Position numbers and translations under genes: made by a program | Notes under the pieces: model-generated | The model's database searches: none | Told to the model about the DNA's origin: nothing | Seen by the model: only the letters and a program-made list of their open reading frames with translations | NCBI GenBank assembly: GCA_021568835.1 | Contig: JAKGSH010000010.1 | Span: forward strand, 4,526,001 to 4,590,000 | DNA: 64,000 nucleotides | Direction of reading: 5' to 3' | From: Streptomyces sp. Tue 6430 | GTDB lineage: Bacteria > Actinomycetota > Actinomycetes > Streptomycetales > Streptomycetaceae | Part shown: positions 26,421-33,981 of the stretch, piece after piece | How the letters are laid out: the number at the start of each line of letters is the position of its first letter | How positions within the stretch are numbered: the stretch's first letter is position 1

Positions 26421-28142
26421 ATGCGACTCGTCATGACCGAACCGGTGGAACGGATGACGGGGCCCTACCGCCGACGCTGGTGGGCGCTCCTCGTCCTCTG
26501 CCTGAGCCTGCTGATCATCGTGATGGCGAACACCGCCCTCACGGTCGCCGCGCCCGCCATGACCGACGACCTGGGCCTCACCAGCGCCGACCTCCAGTGG
26601 GTCATCGACGGCTACACGGTGCCGTACGCGGCGCTGATGCTGCTGCTCGGCGCGATCGGCGACAAGTACAGCCGGCGCGGGGCGCTCCTGCTCGGGCTCG
26701 TGGTGTTCGCCGGCGGCGCGGTCTCCGGCTACCTCGCCGACAGCGCCGGCACCGTGATCGCGGGCCGCGCCGTGATGGGCGTGGGCGCGGCGCTCATCAT
26801 GCCCGCGACGCTGTCGCTGCTCGCCGCCACCTTCCCGCGCGCCGAACGTGCCAAGGCGATCACCCTGTGGACGGCGACCGCGGGCCTCGCCATCGCGGCC
26901 GGTCCGCTCGTCGCCGGCGCGCTGCTGGAGAACCACGGCTGGTCGTCGACGTTCCTCATCAACGTGCCCGTCGCCGTCGTCGCGCTCGTCGGCGCCCTCG
27001 TCCTCGTGCCGCCGTCGAAGGCCGGGCACCACGACCGCATCGACTACGTCGGCGGACTGCTGTCGGTGGTCTGGATCGGTGCGCTCGTCTACATGATCAT
27101 CGAGGGGCCGCACTTCGGCTGGGGCCCCAAGGCGGTCGGCGCGGCCGCCGTCGCCGCCCTGGCTCTGCTCGCCTTCGTCCTGTGGGAGCTGCGCCACCCG
27201 CACCCGGTGCTGGACGTGCGCCGCTTCTCCGACCGCCGCTTCGCCGGGTCCAACCTCGCCGTGGCCCTGTTCTTCCTGGCCGTCTTCGGCGCCTTCTACT
27301 ACCTCACCCAGCACCTCCAGTTCGTCCTCGGCCACGACGCCCTCGACACCGGCCTGCGCATGCTGCCCCTGGCCGGCGCGGTCTTCGTCGGCTCGGCCCT
27401 GACCGCCTACCTCACCCCGCGGGTCGGCATGAGGTGGACGGTCACCGCGGGCATGGTCGGCGGCACGGCCGCCCTCGCGCTCCTCACCCGGGTCGACGCC
27501 GCGTCGTCGTACGGCGACTTCGTGGCACCCCTCGTCGTCCTCGGCGTCGCGATCGGGCTCGCGCTGTCGCCCTGCACGGACGCCATCATGGGGGCGTTCC
27601 CCGAGTCCGAACTGGGCGTCGGCGGCGCGGTGAACGACACCTCGCTGGAGCTGGGCGGCTCCCTCGGCATCGCGATCCTCGGCTCGCTGCTGGGCACGTC
27701 GTACTCCGACCGCCTCGGGGACGCGGCGTCCGGCAGCGGCCTCCCGGCCGGCGCCCTCGCCACCGCCCAGGACTCGGTCGGCGCCGGGTACGCCGTCGCG
27801 CAGGGCCTCGCCGACCGGGCGCGGGAGCTCGGCGCGCAGGCGGCGCGGTCGAGCGACCCGCAGCAGGCCGCGCAGCTCAAGGCGCAGGCCGCCGAACTCG
27901 CCGAGGGCGCACGCCGGGCGGCCGACTCGGTCGGCTCCTCCTTCGCGGACGCGGTGGCCCACACCAGCCTGGTCGGCGCGGTGGTCCTCGGTATCGGCAC
28001 CGTCCTGGTGGCGGTGCTGCTGCCGGGCAAGGGCAAGGGCGAGTCGCTGCCGGCCGAATCGGAGCAGGCGGAGCGGATCGAGCAGGCAGCACAGGCGGAG
28101 AAGGCGAAGGGCGGGGAGCGGGTGTTCAGCCGGGGGCGCTGA
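26421..28142 (+). CDS. DHA2-family (14-TM) multidrug exporter
   Basis: 573 residues, major facilitator superfamily. The proton-antiporter signatures are visible: WWALLVLCLSLLIIVMANTA (TM1), LQWVIDGYTVPYAALMLLLG (motif D1 and TM2), LGAIGDKYSRRGALLLGLVV (motif A) and GRAVMGVGAALIMPATLSLL (motif B), then AGPLVAGALLENHGWSSTF (motif C, TM5), characteristic of drug:H+ antiporters of the EmrB/QacA type. The loop before the last helix is long, Ala/Glu/Arg-rich and probably helical (ARELGAQAARSSDPQQAAQL). ATG at 26421 with GAGGAAGG. Likely expressed when the divergent TetR releases its two operators. Confidence 0.9.
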   Translation: MRLVMTEPVERMTGPYRRRWWALLVLCLSLLIIVMANTALTVAAPAMTDDLGLTSADLQWVIDGYTVPYAALMLLLGAIGDKYSRRGALLLGLVVFAGGAVSGYLADSAGTVIAGRAVMGVGAALIMPATLSLLAATFPRAERAKAITLWTATAGLAIAAGPLVAGALLENHGWSSTFLINVPVAVVALVGALVLVPPSKAGHHDRIDYVGGLLSVVWIGALVYMIIEGPHFGWGPKAVGAAAVAALALLAFVLWELRHPHPVLDVRRFSDRRFAGSNLAVALFFLAVFGAFYYLTQHLQFVLGHDALDTGLRMLPLAGAVFVGSALTAYLTPRVGMRWTVTAGMVGGTAALALLTRVDAASSYGDFVAPLVVLGVAIGLALSPCTDAIMGAFPESELGVGGAVNDTSLELGGSLGIAILGSLLGTSYSDRLGDAASGSGLPAGALATAQDSVGAGYAVAQGLADRARELGAQAARSSDPQQAAQLKAQAAELAEGARRAADSVGSSFADAVAHTSLVGAVVLGIGTVLVAVLLPGKGKGESLPAESEQAERIEQAAQAEKAKGGERVFSRGR

Positions 28143-28150
28143 ACCCCGAC

Positions 28151-28190
28151 GGGGTGCCGCCGACGTGCCGGAGGGTGTCGGCGGCACCCC
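28151..28190. terminator. 14-bp hairpin after the MFS gene
   Basis: GGGGTGCCGCCGAC pairs with GTCGGCGGCACCCC across 12 bases, eight bases past the exporter stop. It is followed by a direct repeat GCCGCCGGTTCACGCCC (two copies, about 28192-28227). It separates the exporter from the convergent aldo/keto reductase. Confidence 0.65.
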
Positions 28191-28284
28191 GCCGCCGGTT
28201 CACGCCCGCCGCCGGTTCACGCCCACGGGTCGGTGATCTCCCGCAGGGAGACCGGTACATCCGGCGCCTGCCGAGGTGCTCCTC

Positions 28285-29190
28285 TCACTCCCGCACCGCC
28301 CGCCGCCGCGTCGCGTCCTCCAGCCGGGTCAGCTCCTCCTCGTCCAGGGTCAGGTCGGCTGCCGCCGCCGAGTCCCGGACGGTCGCGGGGCGGCTGGCTC
28401 CCGGGATGGGGATCACCGTGGGGGAGCGGGTCGTCAGCCAGGACAGGCAGACCCGCTGGGGGCTCACCCCGCGTTCCCGGCCGATCTCGTGGAAGGCCGC
28501 GAAGCGGTGTTCGCCCTCCGTGCGGGACGGGCCGTCCAGGGAGCTGCGGGCGATGCCGCCGAGGGGGCTCCAGGGGAGGAAGGCCAGGCCCAGTTCGGCG
28601 CACAGGCGCATCTCGGGCTCGCTGTCGACGACGGCGGGGGAGTAGCGGTTCTGCACCGACACCAGCCGGTCGCCGAGGATCGCGTGGGCCCGGCGGATCT
28701 GGTCCGTGTCCGTGTTGGAGATGCCGACCAGCCGGACGGTACCCGCGTCGAGCAGGCCCAGGAGGGCGCCCACCGAGTCCTCGAAGGGCACGCGGGGGTC
28801 GGGCTTGTGCAGTTGGTAGAGGCCGATGGCGTCGACCCCGAGCCGCTTGCGGGACGCCTCCGCGGCGGCCTTGAGCCGGTCCGGGCGGCCGTCCACCGTC
28901 CACTCTCCGCCGGCCGGCCGGCCCCGCCCGCCCTTCGTGGCGACCAGCACGTCCTCGGTCGTCCCGCCGTAGGTGGCGAGGGCGCGGGCGACGAGGCGTT
29001 CGTTGTGGCCGGGTTCGGCACCGGGGAGGTGGTAGGAGTCGGCCGTGTCCAGCAGGGTCACCCCCGCGTCCAGTGCCGCGTGGACCGTGGCGAGGGCACG
29101 GGCCTCGTCGGGGCGTCCCTCGATGGACAGCGGCATCGCGCCGAGCCCGATCGCGCTCACCCGCAGGCCGCCGACAGTGCGGTACCGCAT
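28285..29190 (-). CDS. Aldo/keto reductase
   Basis: 301 residues; NADPH-dependent carbonyl reductase of the AKR (alpha/beta)8 barrel family. The N-terminal pattern RYRTVGGLRVSAIGLGAMPL is typical. The catalytic tetrad positions are present: Asp and Tyr in DTADSYHLPGAEPGHNERLV, Lys in VLVATKGGRG, and the His-equivalent in LYQLHKPDPRV. The nucleotide-binding end PTVIPIPGASRPATVRDSAA is intact. ATG at 29190, one base after the stop of the upstream epimerase gene, so the two form an operon. The substrate is unknown. Confidence 0.88.
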   Translation of the reverse strand: MRYRTVGGLRVSAIGLGAMPLSIEGRPDEARALATVHAALDAGVTLLDTADSYHLPGAEPGHNERLVARALATYGGTTEDVLVATKGGRGRPAGGEWTVDGRPDRLKAAAEASRKRLGVDAIGLYQLHKPDPRVPFEDSVGALLGLLDAGTVRLVGISNTDTDQIRRAHAILGDRLVSVQNRYSPAVVDSEPEMRLCAELGLAFLPWSPLGGIARSSLDGPSRTEGEHRFAAFHEIGRERGVSPQRVCLSWLTTRSPTVIPIPGASRPATVRDSAAAADLTLDEEELTRLEDATRRRAVRE

Positions 29191-29191
29191 C

Positions 29192-30103
29192 TCAGCCGTC
29201 CTCTCCGAGAGTCTCCGCGACCGCCCGTCCGAGCCACTGCCGTGCGTTGCCGAAGGAGAAACCGAGCCGCACGGCACGGGAGTTGTCCATGGGGTGACGG
29301 CGGCGGAAGGCGAACGGGGAGACCTCGCCGACCGCCACCTCGTGGAAGACGGTCTTGCCGTCGGGGAGGCGCTCGGCCACCGCAGCGCACAACTCCTCGG
29401 TGGTCAGGGGCTGGTGGGACGCCGCGTTGACGGGCCCGGTGAACTCCTCGCCCGCCGCCCAGAACAGGAAGTCCGCGATCTCCTGGACGTGGATGTACGT
29501 CGCCGGGTGGTTCGGCACCGGCACGGTGATCGGCTCGCCGGCGTGGATGCGGTCCGCGTAGTGGGTCAGCCGCCCGGTGAAGTCGTCCGCGCCGCCCAGG
29601 ACGTGCGCCACCCGGACCGACGTCCACGGGAAGGCCGCGGCCGCCGCGAACACCGCCTCCGCCTGCCGTTTTCCCTCGCCGTAGTGGGCCTCCCGGAACC
29701 CGGCGTCGTCCCAGGGGAGTCCGAGATCGACGGTCGCGTCCAGGGGATCGACGGCCGTCTCCCGCACGGGGGCGACGGAGTCCTCGTACTCGTAGACCTC
29801 CACGGTGGACGTCAGTACGTAGCGGCGGGTGCGGCCGGCGAGGACGCGCACGGCGACGGCCGCCTGCCGCGGGGTGTAGCAGACCTGGTCGACGACCACG
29901 TCGAAGCGGCGCCGGCCGAGCGCCGCGCGCAGCGCCTCCTCGTCGTCGCGGTCGGCGACGAGGTGGACCGTCCCCGCAGGCGGTGGTGACGATCCGCGGT
30001 TGAGGACCGTGACCCGGTCGCCGGCCGCCAGCAGCCTTTCGACCAGCCGCTTGCCGACATACCGGTTCCCGCCGATGACCAGGACTTCCCGCGCCTTTTC
30101 CAT
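29192..30103 (-). CDS. NAD-dependent epimerase/dehydratase-like protein
   Basis: About 303 residues, extended SDR fold. The Rossmann glycine motif is the modified VLVIGGNRYVGKRLVERLLA (GGxxxxG rather than GxxGxxG), as in the isoflavone-reductase-like or chloroplast stem-loop-binding branch. Further motifs are VTVLNRGSSPPPAGTVHLVA, VVVDQVCYTPRQAAVAVRVL and the Y-x(3)-K-like segment FREAHYGEGKRQAEAV. Start at the ATG at 30103; the ATG at 30109 is also possible. It shares an operon with the aldo/keto reductase and is divergent from the Lrp gene, which may regulate it. The substrate may be a nucleotide sugar or another carbonyl compound; not determined. Confidence 0.82.
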   Translation of the reverse strand: MEKAREVLVIGGNRYVGKRLVERLLAAGDRVTVLNRGSSPPPAGTVHLVADRDDEEALRAALGRRRFDVVVDQVCYTPRQAAVAVRVLAGRTRRYVLTSTVEVYEYEDSVAPVRETAVDPLDATVDLGLPWDDAGFREAHYGEGKRQAEAVFAAAAAFPWTSVRVAHVLGGADDFTGRLTHYADRIHAGEPITVPVPNHPATYIHVQEIADFLFWAAGEEFTGPVNAASHQPLTTEELCAAVAERLPDGKTVFHEVAVGEVSPFAFRRRHPMDNSRAVRLGFSFGNARQWLGRAVAETLGEDG

Positions 30104-30148
30104 GACCATAATTCTCGTGACGTACCCACGGCATCTGAAGGGGGAGAC

Positions 30149-30664
30149 ATGGGAGATCAGGCCGGCGCACCGAAGGAACCACGGCATCTGCGCGCTGCCG
30201 CCAACGAAACACCGGTGGCCTTCGACGTGCTGGACCGGCAGATACTCCACCTGCTCCAGACGGACGGCCGGATCAAACTGAGCGAGCTGGGACGCCGGGT
30301 CCGGCTCAGCCCGGCCGCGGTGACCGAGCGGGTGCGGCGGCTGGAGGCCGCGGGCGCCGTCACCGGCTACGGCGCCCAGGTGGCCCCGGCCCGCCTCGGC
30401 TACGGCATCCAGGCGTTCGTCCGGGTCAACCCGCACGGCGGCTACACCCTCAGGCACCCCCGCACCCTGGAACTGCTCGACCGTCCCGAGATCGTCGAGG
30501 TCCACCACGTGGTCGGTGAGGACTGCTGGCTCCTCAAGGTGGCCGTCACGGACACGGTGCACCTGGAGGAGGTACTGGAGCGGACCTCGGCGCTGGGCCG
30601 CACCACGACGTCGATCGTGCTGTCCTCCCCGGTGCGCGGGAAACCGCTCCTGCCGCCGGAGTGA
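30149..30664 (+). CDS. Lrp/AsnC-family transcriptional regulator
   Basis: 171 residues. HTH_AsnC at about 22-80: FDVLDRQILHLLQTDGRIKL, then SELGRRVRLSPAAVTERVRR. The second part is the RAM (ligand and oligomerisation) domain: YGIQAFVRVNPHGGYTLRHP, and VEVHHVVGEDCWLLKVAVTD, the conserved VxGxxDxxL-type strand. The first 20 residues are an extra tail. Divergent from the epimerase operon with only 45 bp between starts, so it probably binds in that gap. A 12-bp direct repeat CCACGGCATCTG (about 30126 and 30179) spans the gap and the start of the gene. Confidence 0.9.
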   Translation: MGDQAGAPKEPRHLRAAANETPVAFDVLDRQILHLLQTDGRIKLSELGRRVRLSPAAVTERVRRLEAAGAVTGYGAQVAPARLGYGIQAFVRVNPHGGYTLRHPRTLELLDRPEIVEVHHVVGEDCWLLKVAVTDTVHLEEVLERTSALGRTTTSIVLSSPVRGKPLLPPE

Positions 30665-30691
30665 CGGCACCGCGCCGACGCCGCCCCTTGC

Positions 30692-30709
30692 CTTGACGTC
30701 GGGGTCAAG
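30692..30709. promoter_or_regulatory. MerR-type operator CTTGAC-N6-GTCAAG
   Basis: A perfect six-base inverted repeat around GTCGGG, 16 bp before the MerR gene start. MerR-family proteins bind such repeats inside promoters with over-long spacers. The first arm contains a TTGAC -35-like box. Confidence 0.6.
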
Positions 30710-30725
30710 CCGTACGTTCGTGGGC

Positions 30726-31145
30726 ATGCGAATCGGCGAGCTGGCCGCACGGGCCGGAACCACGACGCGGACGCTGCGGTACTACGAGTCGCGGGGGCTG
30801 CTGCCCGCGCGGCGCGACGAGCTGGGTCACCGGGCCTACGACGAGCGTGACCTGCTGGCGTTGCGGCAGATCAGGACGTTGCGGGACTTCGGGTTCGAGC
30901 TGGAGGAGACCCGGCCCTTCGTGGAGTGCCTGCGGGCCGGACACCCGGAGGGCGACTCGTGCCCCGCCTCGCTCGCGGTGTACCGGCGCAAGCTGGACGA
31001 GCTGGACGCGCTCATCGGGGAGCTGACGGCGGTCCGCGAGAAGGTCGCCGGACAGCTCGTGCGGGCCGAGCGGGCACGTGACGAGCTGGCCGCCGGGGCG
31101 CTGGTTCCGGGGGGTCCGGAGCCCGAGTGCGAACTGGGAGGGTGA
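30726..31145 (+). CDS. MerR-family transcriptional regulator
   Basis: 139 residues. MRIGELAARAGTTTRTLRYY is the MerR HTH start, followed by ESRGLLPARRDELGHRAYDE (wing) and the effector helix with the dimerisation coiled coil (LAVYRRKLDELDALIGELTA). Two cysteines, in GDSCPAS and the end EPECELGG, could sense metal or redox state. The stop overlaps a GTG just before the thioredoxin gene, so the pair is co-transcribed: a regulator with a thiol-redox effector. This suggests an oxidative or electrophile stress response (inference). Confidence 0.9.
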   Translation: MRIGELAARAGTTTRTLRYYESRGLLPARRDELGHRAYDERDLLALRQIRTLRDFGFELEETRPFVECLRAGHPEGDSCPASLAVYRRKLDELDALIGELTAVREKVAGQLVRAERARDELAAGALVPGGPEPECELGG

Positions 31146-31150
31146 CAGCC

Positions 31151-31483
31151 GTGACCAAGGTGGCCGGAGTGGACGAGGTGACCGACGCGGACTTCGGGTC
31201 GGAGGTGCTCGCGGCGGATCTGCCGGTGCTGGTGGAGTTCACCGCCGACTGGTGCCCGCCGTGCCGCCAGATGGCGCCGGTGCTCGGGGCGCTCGCCGCG
31301 GAGGAGGGCGAGCGGCTGAAGGTGGTGCAGCTGAACGTGGACCGCAATCCGCTGACGACGAACCACTACAAGGTGCTGTCGATGCCGACCTTCATGGTGT
31401 TCCGGGCCGGCGAGCCGGTGAAGGCGATGGTGGGGGCCCGGCCGAAGCGGCGGCTGCTGGAGGAGCTCTCGGACGTCCTGTGA
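31151..31483 (+). CDS. Thioredoxin with WCPPC active site
   Basis: 110 residues, single thioredoxin domain. The active site is ADWCPPCRQMAPVLGALAAE. The central pair is Pro-Pro in place of the usual Gly-Pro, which alters redox potential in other thioredoxins. The cis-Pro loop VLSMPTFMVFRAGE is normal. Start at the GTG at 31151 with GGGAGG about nine bases upstream; the GTG at 31142 is too close to that site. It is the second gene of a MerR-thioredoxin operon ended by the strong hairpin at 31498. Likely reduces cytoplasmic disulphides. Confidence 0.92.
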   Translation: MTKVAGVDEVTDADFGSEVLAADLPVLVEFTADWCPPCRQMAPVLGALAAEEGERLKVVQLNVDRNPLTTNHYKVLSMPTFMVFRAGEPVKAMVGARPKRRLLEELSDVL

Positions 31484-31497
31484 GCTGACGCCGTACG

Positions 31498-31535
31498 AAG
31501 AAATCCCCCGGGCAATTGCGCCCGGGGGATTTCTT
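31498..31535 (+). terminator. Strong rho-independent terminator
   Basis: AAGAAATCCCCCGGGC pairs exactly with GCCCGGGGGATTTCTT around AATTGC, and TTTC-rich sequence follows. The most classical terminator in the window, 14 bp after the thioredoxin stop. Confidence 0.88.
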
Positions 31536-31619
31536 TCGCTATATTCGATGATTCGCGACTTCGGGAAACCCGGTCGCAGAAAAGTTCACTGAGCAGAGTA
31601 TATCCGGGCGGGAGTGGAA

Positions 31620-33881
31620 TTGTCAAACACCGAATTGCACGACGGTGAAATGCGCGACGAACAGGAATTCATCGACGGGCTGTACGCGCGCGTCGACGCA
31701 CTGCGCGGTGTCACCGAGACCGCCGTCACCGACGCCCTCGCCCAGGGCAGCACCCCCATGCAGGCCCGCCTGGAGCGGGACGTCCTCGTCGCCGAACGCT
31801 CCGGACTGCTCGCCGCCCTGAACGCGGTGGACGGCTCGCTCTGTTTCGGCCGGATCGACCTGGCCTCCGGCACCGGCCACCACATCGGCCGGATCGGCCT
31901 GCGCCTGGACGACCCCGAGCGCACCCCCGTCCTCGTCGACTGGCGGGCCGACGTCGCCCGCCCCTTCTACCTGGCCACCGGCCACACCCCGATGGGCCTG
32001 CGCCGGCGCCGGCACATCACCACCGACGGCCGCCGGGTCACCGCCCTGCACGACGAGTTCCTCGACCTCGGCGACGCCACCCGCACCGGCCACGAGGACC
32101 CGGCCGGCGACGCCGTCCTGCTCGCCGCCCTCGACTCCGCCCGCACCGGCCGCATGCACGACATCGTGCAGACCATCCAGGCCGAGCAGGACGAGATCAT
32201 CCGCGCCCCGCACCGCGGGGTGCTGGTCGTCGAGGGCGGCCCCGGCACCGGCAAGACGGCCGTCGCCCTGCATCGCGCCGCCTACCTCCTCTACGAGCAC
32301 CGCGAACTGCTCGCCAAGCGGGCCGTGCTGATCGTCGGCCCCAACCCCGCCTTCCTCGGCTACATCGGCGAGGTGCTGCCCGCCCTCGGCGAGACCGGCG
32401 TGCTCCTGTCGACGGTCGGCGAGCTGTACCCGGGCGTGCGGGCGACGGCCGGCGACACCCCGGAGGCGGCCGCCGTGAAGGGCCGCGCCGACATGGCCGA
32501 CGTCCTCGCCGCCGTCGTACGCGACCGGCAGGCGCTGCCCGACCCGGTGGTCGCGATCGAGCACGACCGGGAGGTGCTCCTGCTCGACGAGGGGCTGGTG
32601 GGGGTCGCCCGCGAGCGCACCCGCGCCACCGGGCTGCCGCACAACGTCGCCCGCGAGCACTTCGAGGGCCACCTCCTCAACACCCTCACCGAGCTGTACG
32701 CCGAACGCGTCGGCACCGACCCCTACGACGGCTCCAGTCTCCTCGACCCCAGTGACCTCACCCAGATCCGCGACGAGCTGGCCGAGAACCCCGAAGTGTG
32801 GTCGGCCATCGACCGGTTGTGGCCGGTGCTCTCCCCGCGGCGGGTGGTCGCCGACTTCCTCGCCGCCCCCGAGGGATACCTCCGCGACGAGGACGCCGCC
32901 GCCGTCCGCCGCCCGGTCACCCGGGCCTGGACGGTCGCCGACGTGCCGCTGCTCGACGAGGCCGCCGAACTCCTCGGCGAGGACGACCGGTCGGCGCGGG
33001 AGAGCGCCGAGCGCGAGCGGGCCCGGCAGATCGCCTACGCCCAGGGCGTGCTCGACGTCTCCTACGCCTCCCGGACGTTCGAGTTCGAGGACAAGGAGGA
33101 CGGCGACCCCGAGGCCGGCGAGGTCCTGTCGGCCCACGACATCATCGACGCCGAACGCTTCGCCGAACGCCACGAGGAGGACGACCACCGCAGCGCCGCC
33201 GAGCGGGCGGCGGCCGACCGGACCTGGGCGTTCGGGCACGTCATCGTCGACGAGGCGCAGGAGCTGTCGCCGATGGCGTGGCGGCTGCTGATGCGGCGCG
33301 TCCCGACCCGCTCCATGACCCTGGTCGGCGATCCGGCCCAGACCGCGGAGGCGGCGGGCGTCGGCTCCTGGTCGGACATCCTCGCCCCGTACGTCGGCGA
33401 CCGGTGGGAGCACACGCGGCTGGGCGTCAACTACCGAACCCCCAAGGAGATCATGGACGTCGCGGCGGCCGTCGTCCGCGCGGAGCGGCCGGACTTCGTG
33501 CCGCCGAGCTCGGTGCGGTCCACCGGCACGCGGCCCTGGGCGCGGGCCGTCGACGACCTGCCCGGCGCGGTCGCCGAAGCGGTGGCGGAACTGACCCCCG
33601 CGGAGGGCCGGCTCGCCGTGATCGCCCCCCGTGACCTGCACCGCCGGCTGGCGGCCCGCCTCGACGGAGTCACCGCGGACGCCGAGCCGGACCTCACCCG
33701 CAAGGTCGTCCTGCTGGACCCCCGCCAGTCGAAGGGCCTGGAGTTCGACTCGGTCCTGGTGGTGGAACCGTCCCGCTACGGCACCAGCGACCTGTACGTC
33801 GCCCTGACCCGGGCCACCCAGCGCCTGGGCGTCCTGCACACGGGGACCCTGCCGGCACCCCTGGCGGAGTCCCTCGGGTAG
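31620..33881 (+). CDS. HelD/HelR-type RNA polymerase-associated ATPase
   Basis: About 753 residues, UvrD/Rep-like superfamily 1 with the HelD layout. The N-terminal coiled arm ELHDGEMRDEQEFIDGLYAR is followed by the insertion region (GRIDL...RTPVLVDWRADVARPFYLAT). Walker A GGPGTGKTAVALHRAAYLL, a long middle region, motif II VIVDEAQELSPMAWRLLMRR, motif III/IV LVGDPAQTAEAAGVGSWSD and motif VI YVALTRATQRLGVLHTG are present. Such proteins bind RNA polymerase, release stalled complexes and in some actinomycetes give rifamycin tolerance. The start is taken as TTG at 31620 (GGGAG upstream); GTG at 31614 is the alternative. No rifamycin-associated element was recognised. Confidence 0.88.
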   Translation: MSNTELHDGEMRDEQEFIDGLYARVDALRGVTETAVTDALAQGSTPMQARLERDVLVAERSGLLAALNAVDGSLCFGRIDLASGTGHHIGRIGLRLDDPERTPVLVDWRADVARPFYLATGHTPMGLRRRRHITTDGRRVTALHDEFLDLGDATRTGHEDPAGDAVLLAALDSARTGRMHDIVQTIQAEQDEIIRAPHRGVLVVEGGPGTGKTAVALHRAAYLLYEHRELLAKRAVLIVGPNPAFLGYIGEVLPALGETGVLLSTVGELYPGVRATAGDTPEAAAVKGRADMADVLAAVVRDRQALPDPVVAIEHDREVLLLDEGLVGVARERTRATGLPHNVAREHFEGHLLNTLTELYAERVGTDPYDGSSLLDPSDLTQIRDELAENPEVWSAIDRLWPVLSPRRVVADFLAAPEGYLRDEDAAAVRRPVTRAWTVADVPLLDEAAELLGEDDRSARESAERERARQIAYAQGVLDVSYASRTFEFEDKEDGDPEAGEVLSAHDIIDAERFAERHEEDDHRSAAERAAADRTWAFGHVIVDEAQELSPMAWRLLMRRVPTRSMTLVGDPAQTAEAAGVGSWSDILAPYVGDRWEHTRLGVNYRTPKEIMDVAAAVVRAERPDFVPPSSVRSTGTRPWARAVDDLPGAVAEAVAELTPAEGRLAVIAPRDLHRRLAARLDGVTADAEPDLTRKVVLLDPRQSKGLEFDSVLVVEPSRYGTSDLYVALTRATQRLGVLHTGTLPAPLAESLG

Positions 33882-33882
33882 G

Positions 33883-33953
33883 CCCGTGCTCCCGGGGGCC
33901 CGTGCTCCCGGGGGCCCGGGGGCCCGGGTGTACGGGCCCCCGTGCTCCCGGGA
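33883..33953. repeat. Tandem CCCGTGCTCCCGGGGG repeat between convergent genes
   Basis: Two adjacent exact 16-bp units (33883-33914), a CCCGGGGG tract, and a third variant unit near 33938. The tract also contains inverted GGGCCC segments, so the RNA would fold strongly. It lies between the helD and glgB stops and may serve as a terminator for both. Confidence 0.6.
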
Positions 33954-33981
33954 GCGGGCGACCGCTGCGCCCGGGCGACCG

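Noticed and set aside
23699..28645. A 1648-codon open frame on the plus strand
   Set aside because: It shadows dctA, the repeats, the TetR gene and the MFS gene in another frame; its composition is Arg/Gly/Pro-rich and it has no domain pattern.
31623..33839. A 738-codon minus-strand open frame opposite helD
   Set aside because: Antisense shadow of a high-GC gene; it lacks a ribosome site and recognisable motifs, while the plus strand has full helicase motifs.
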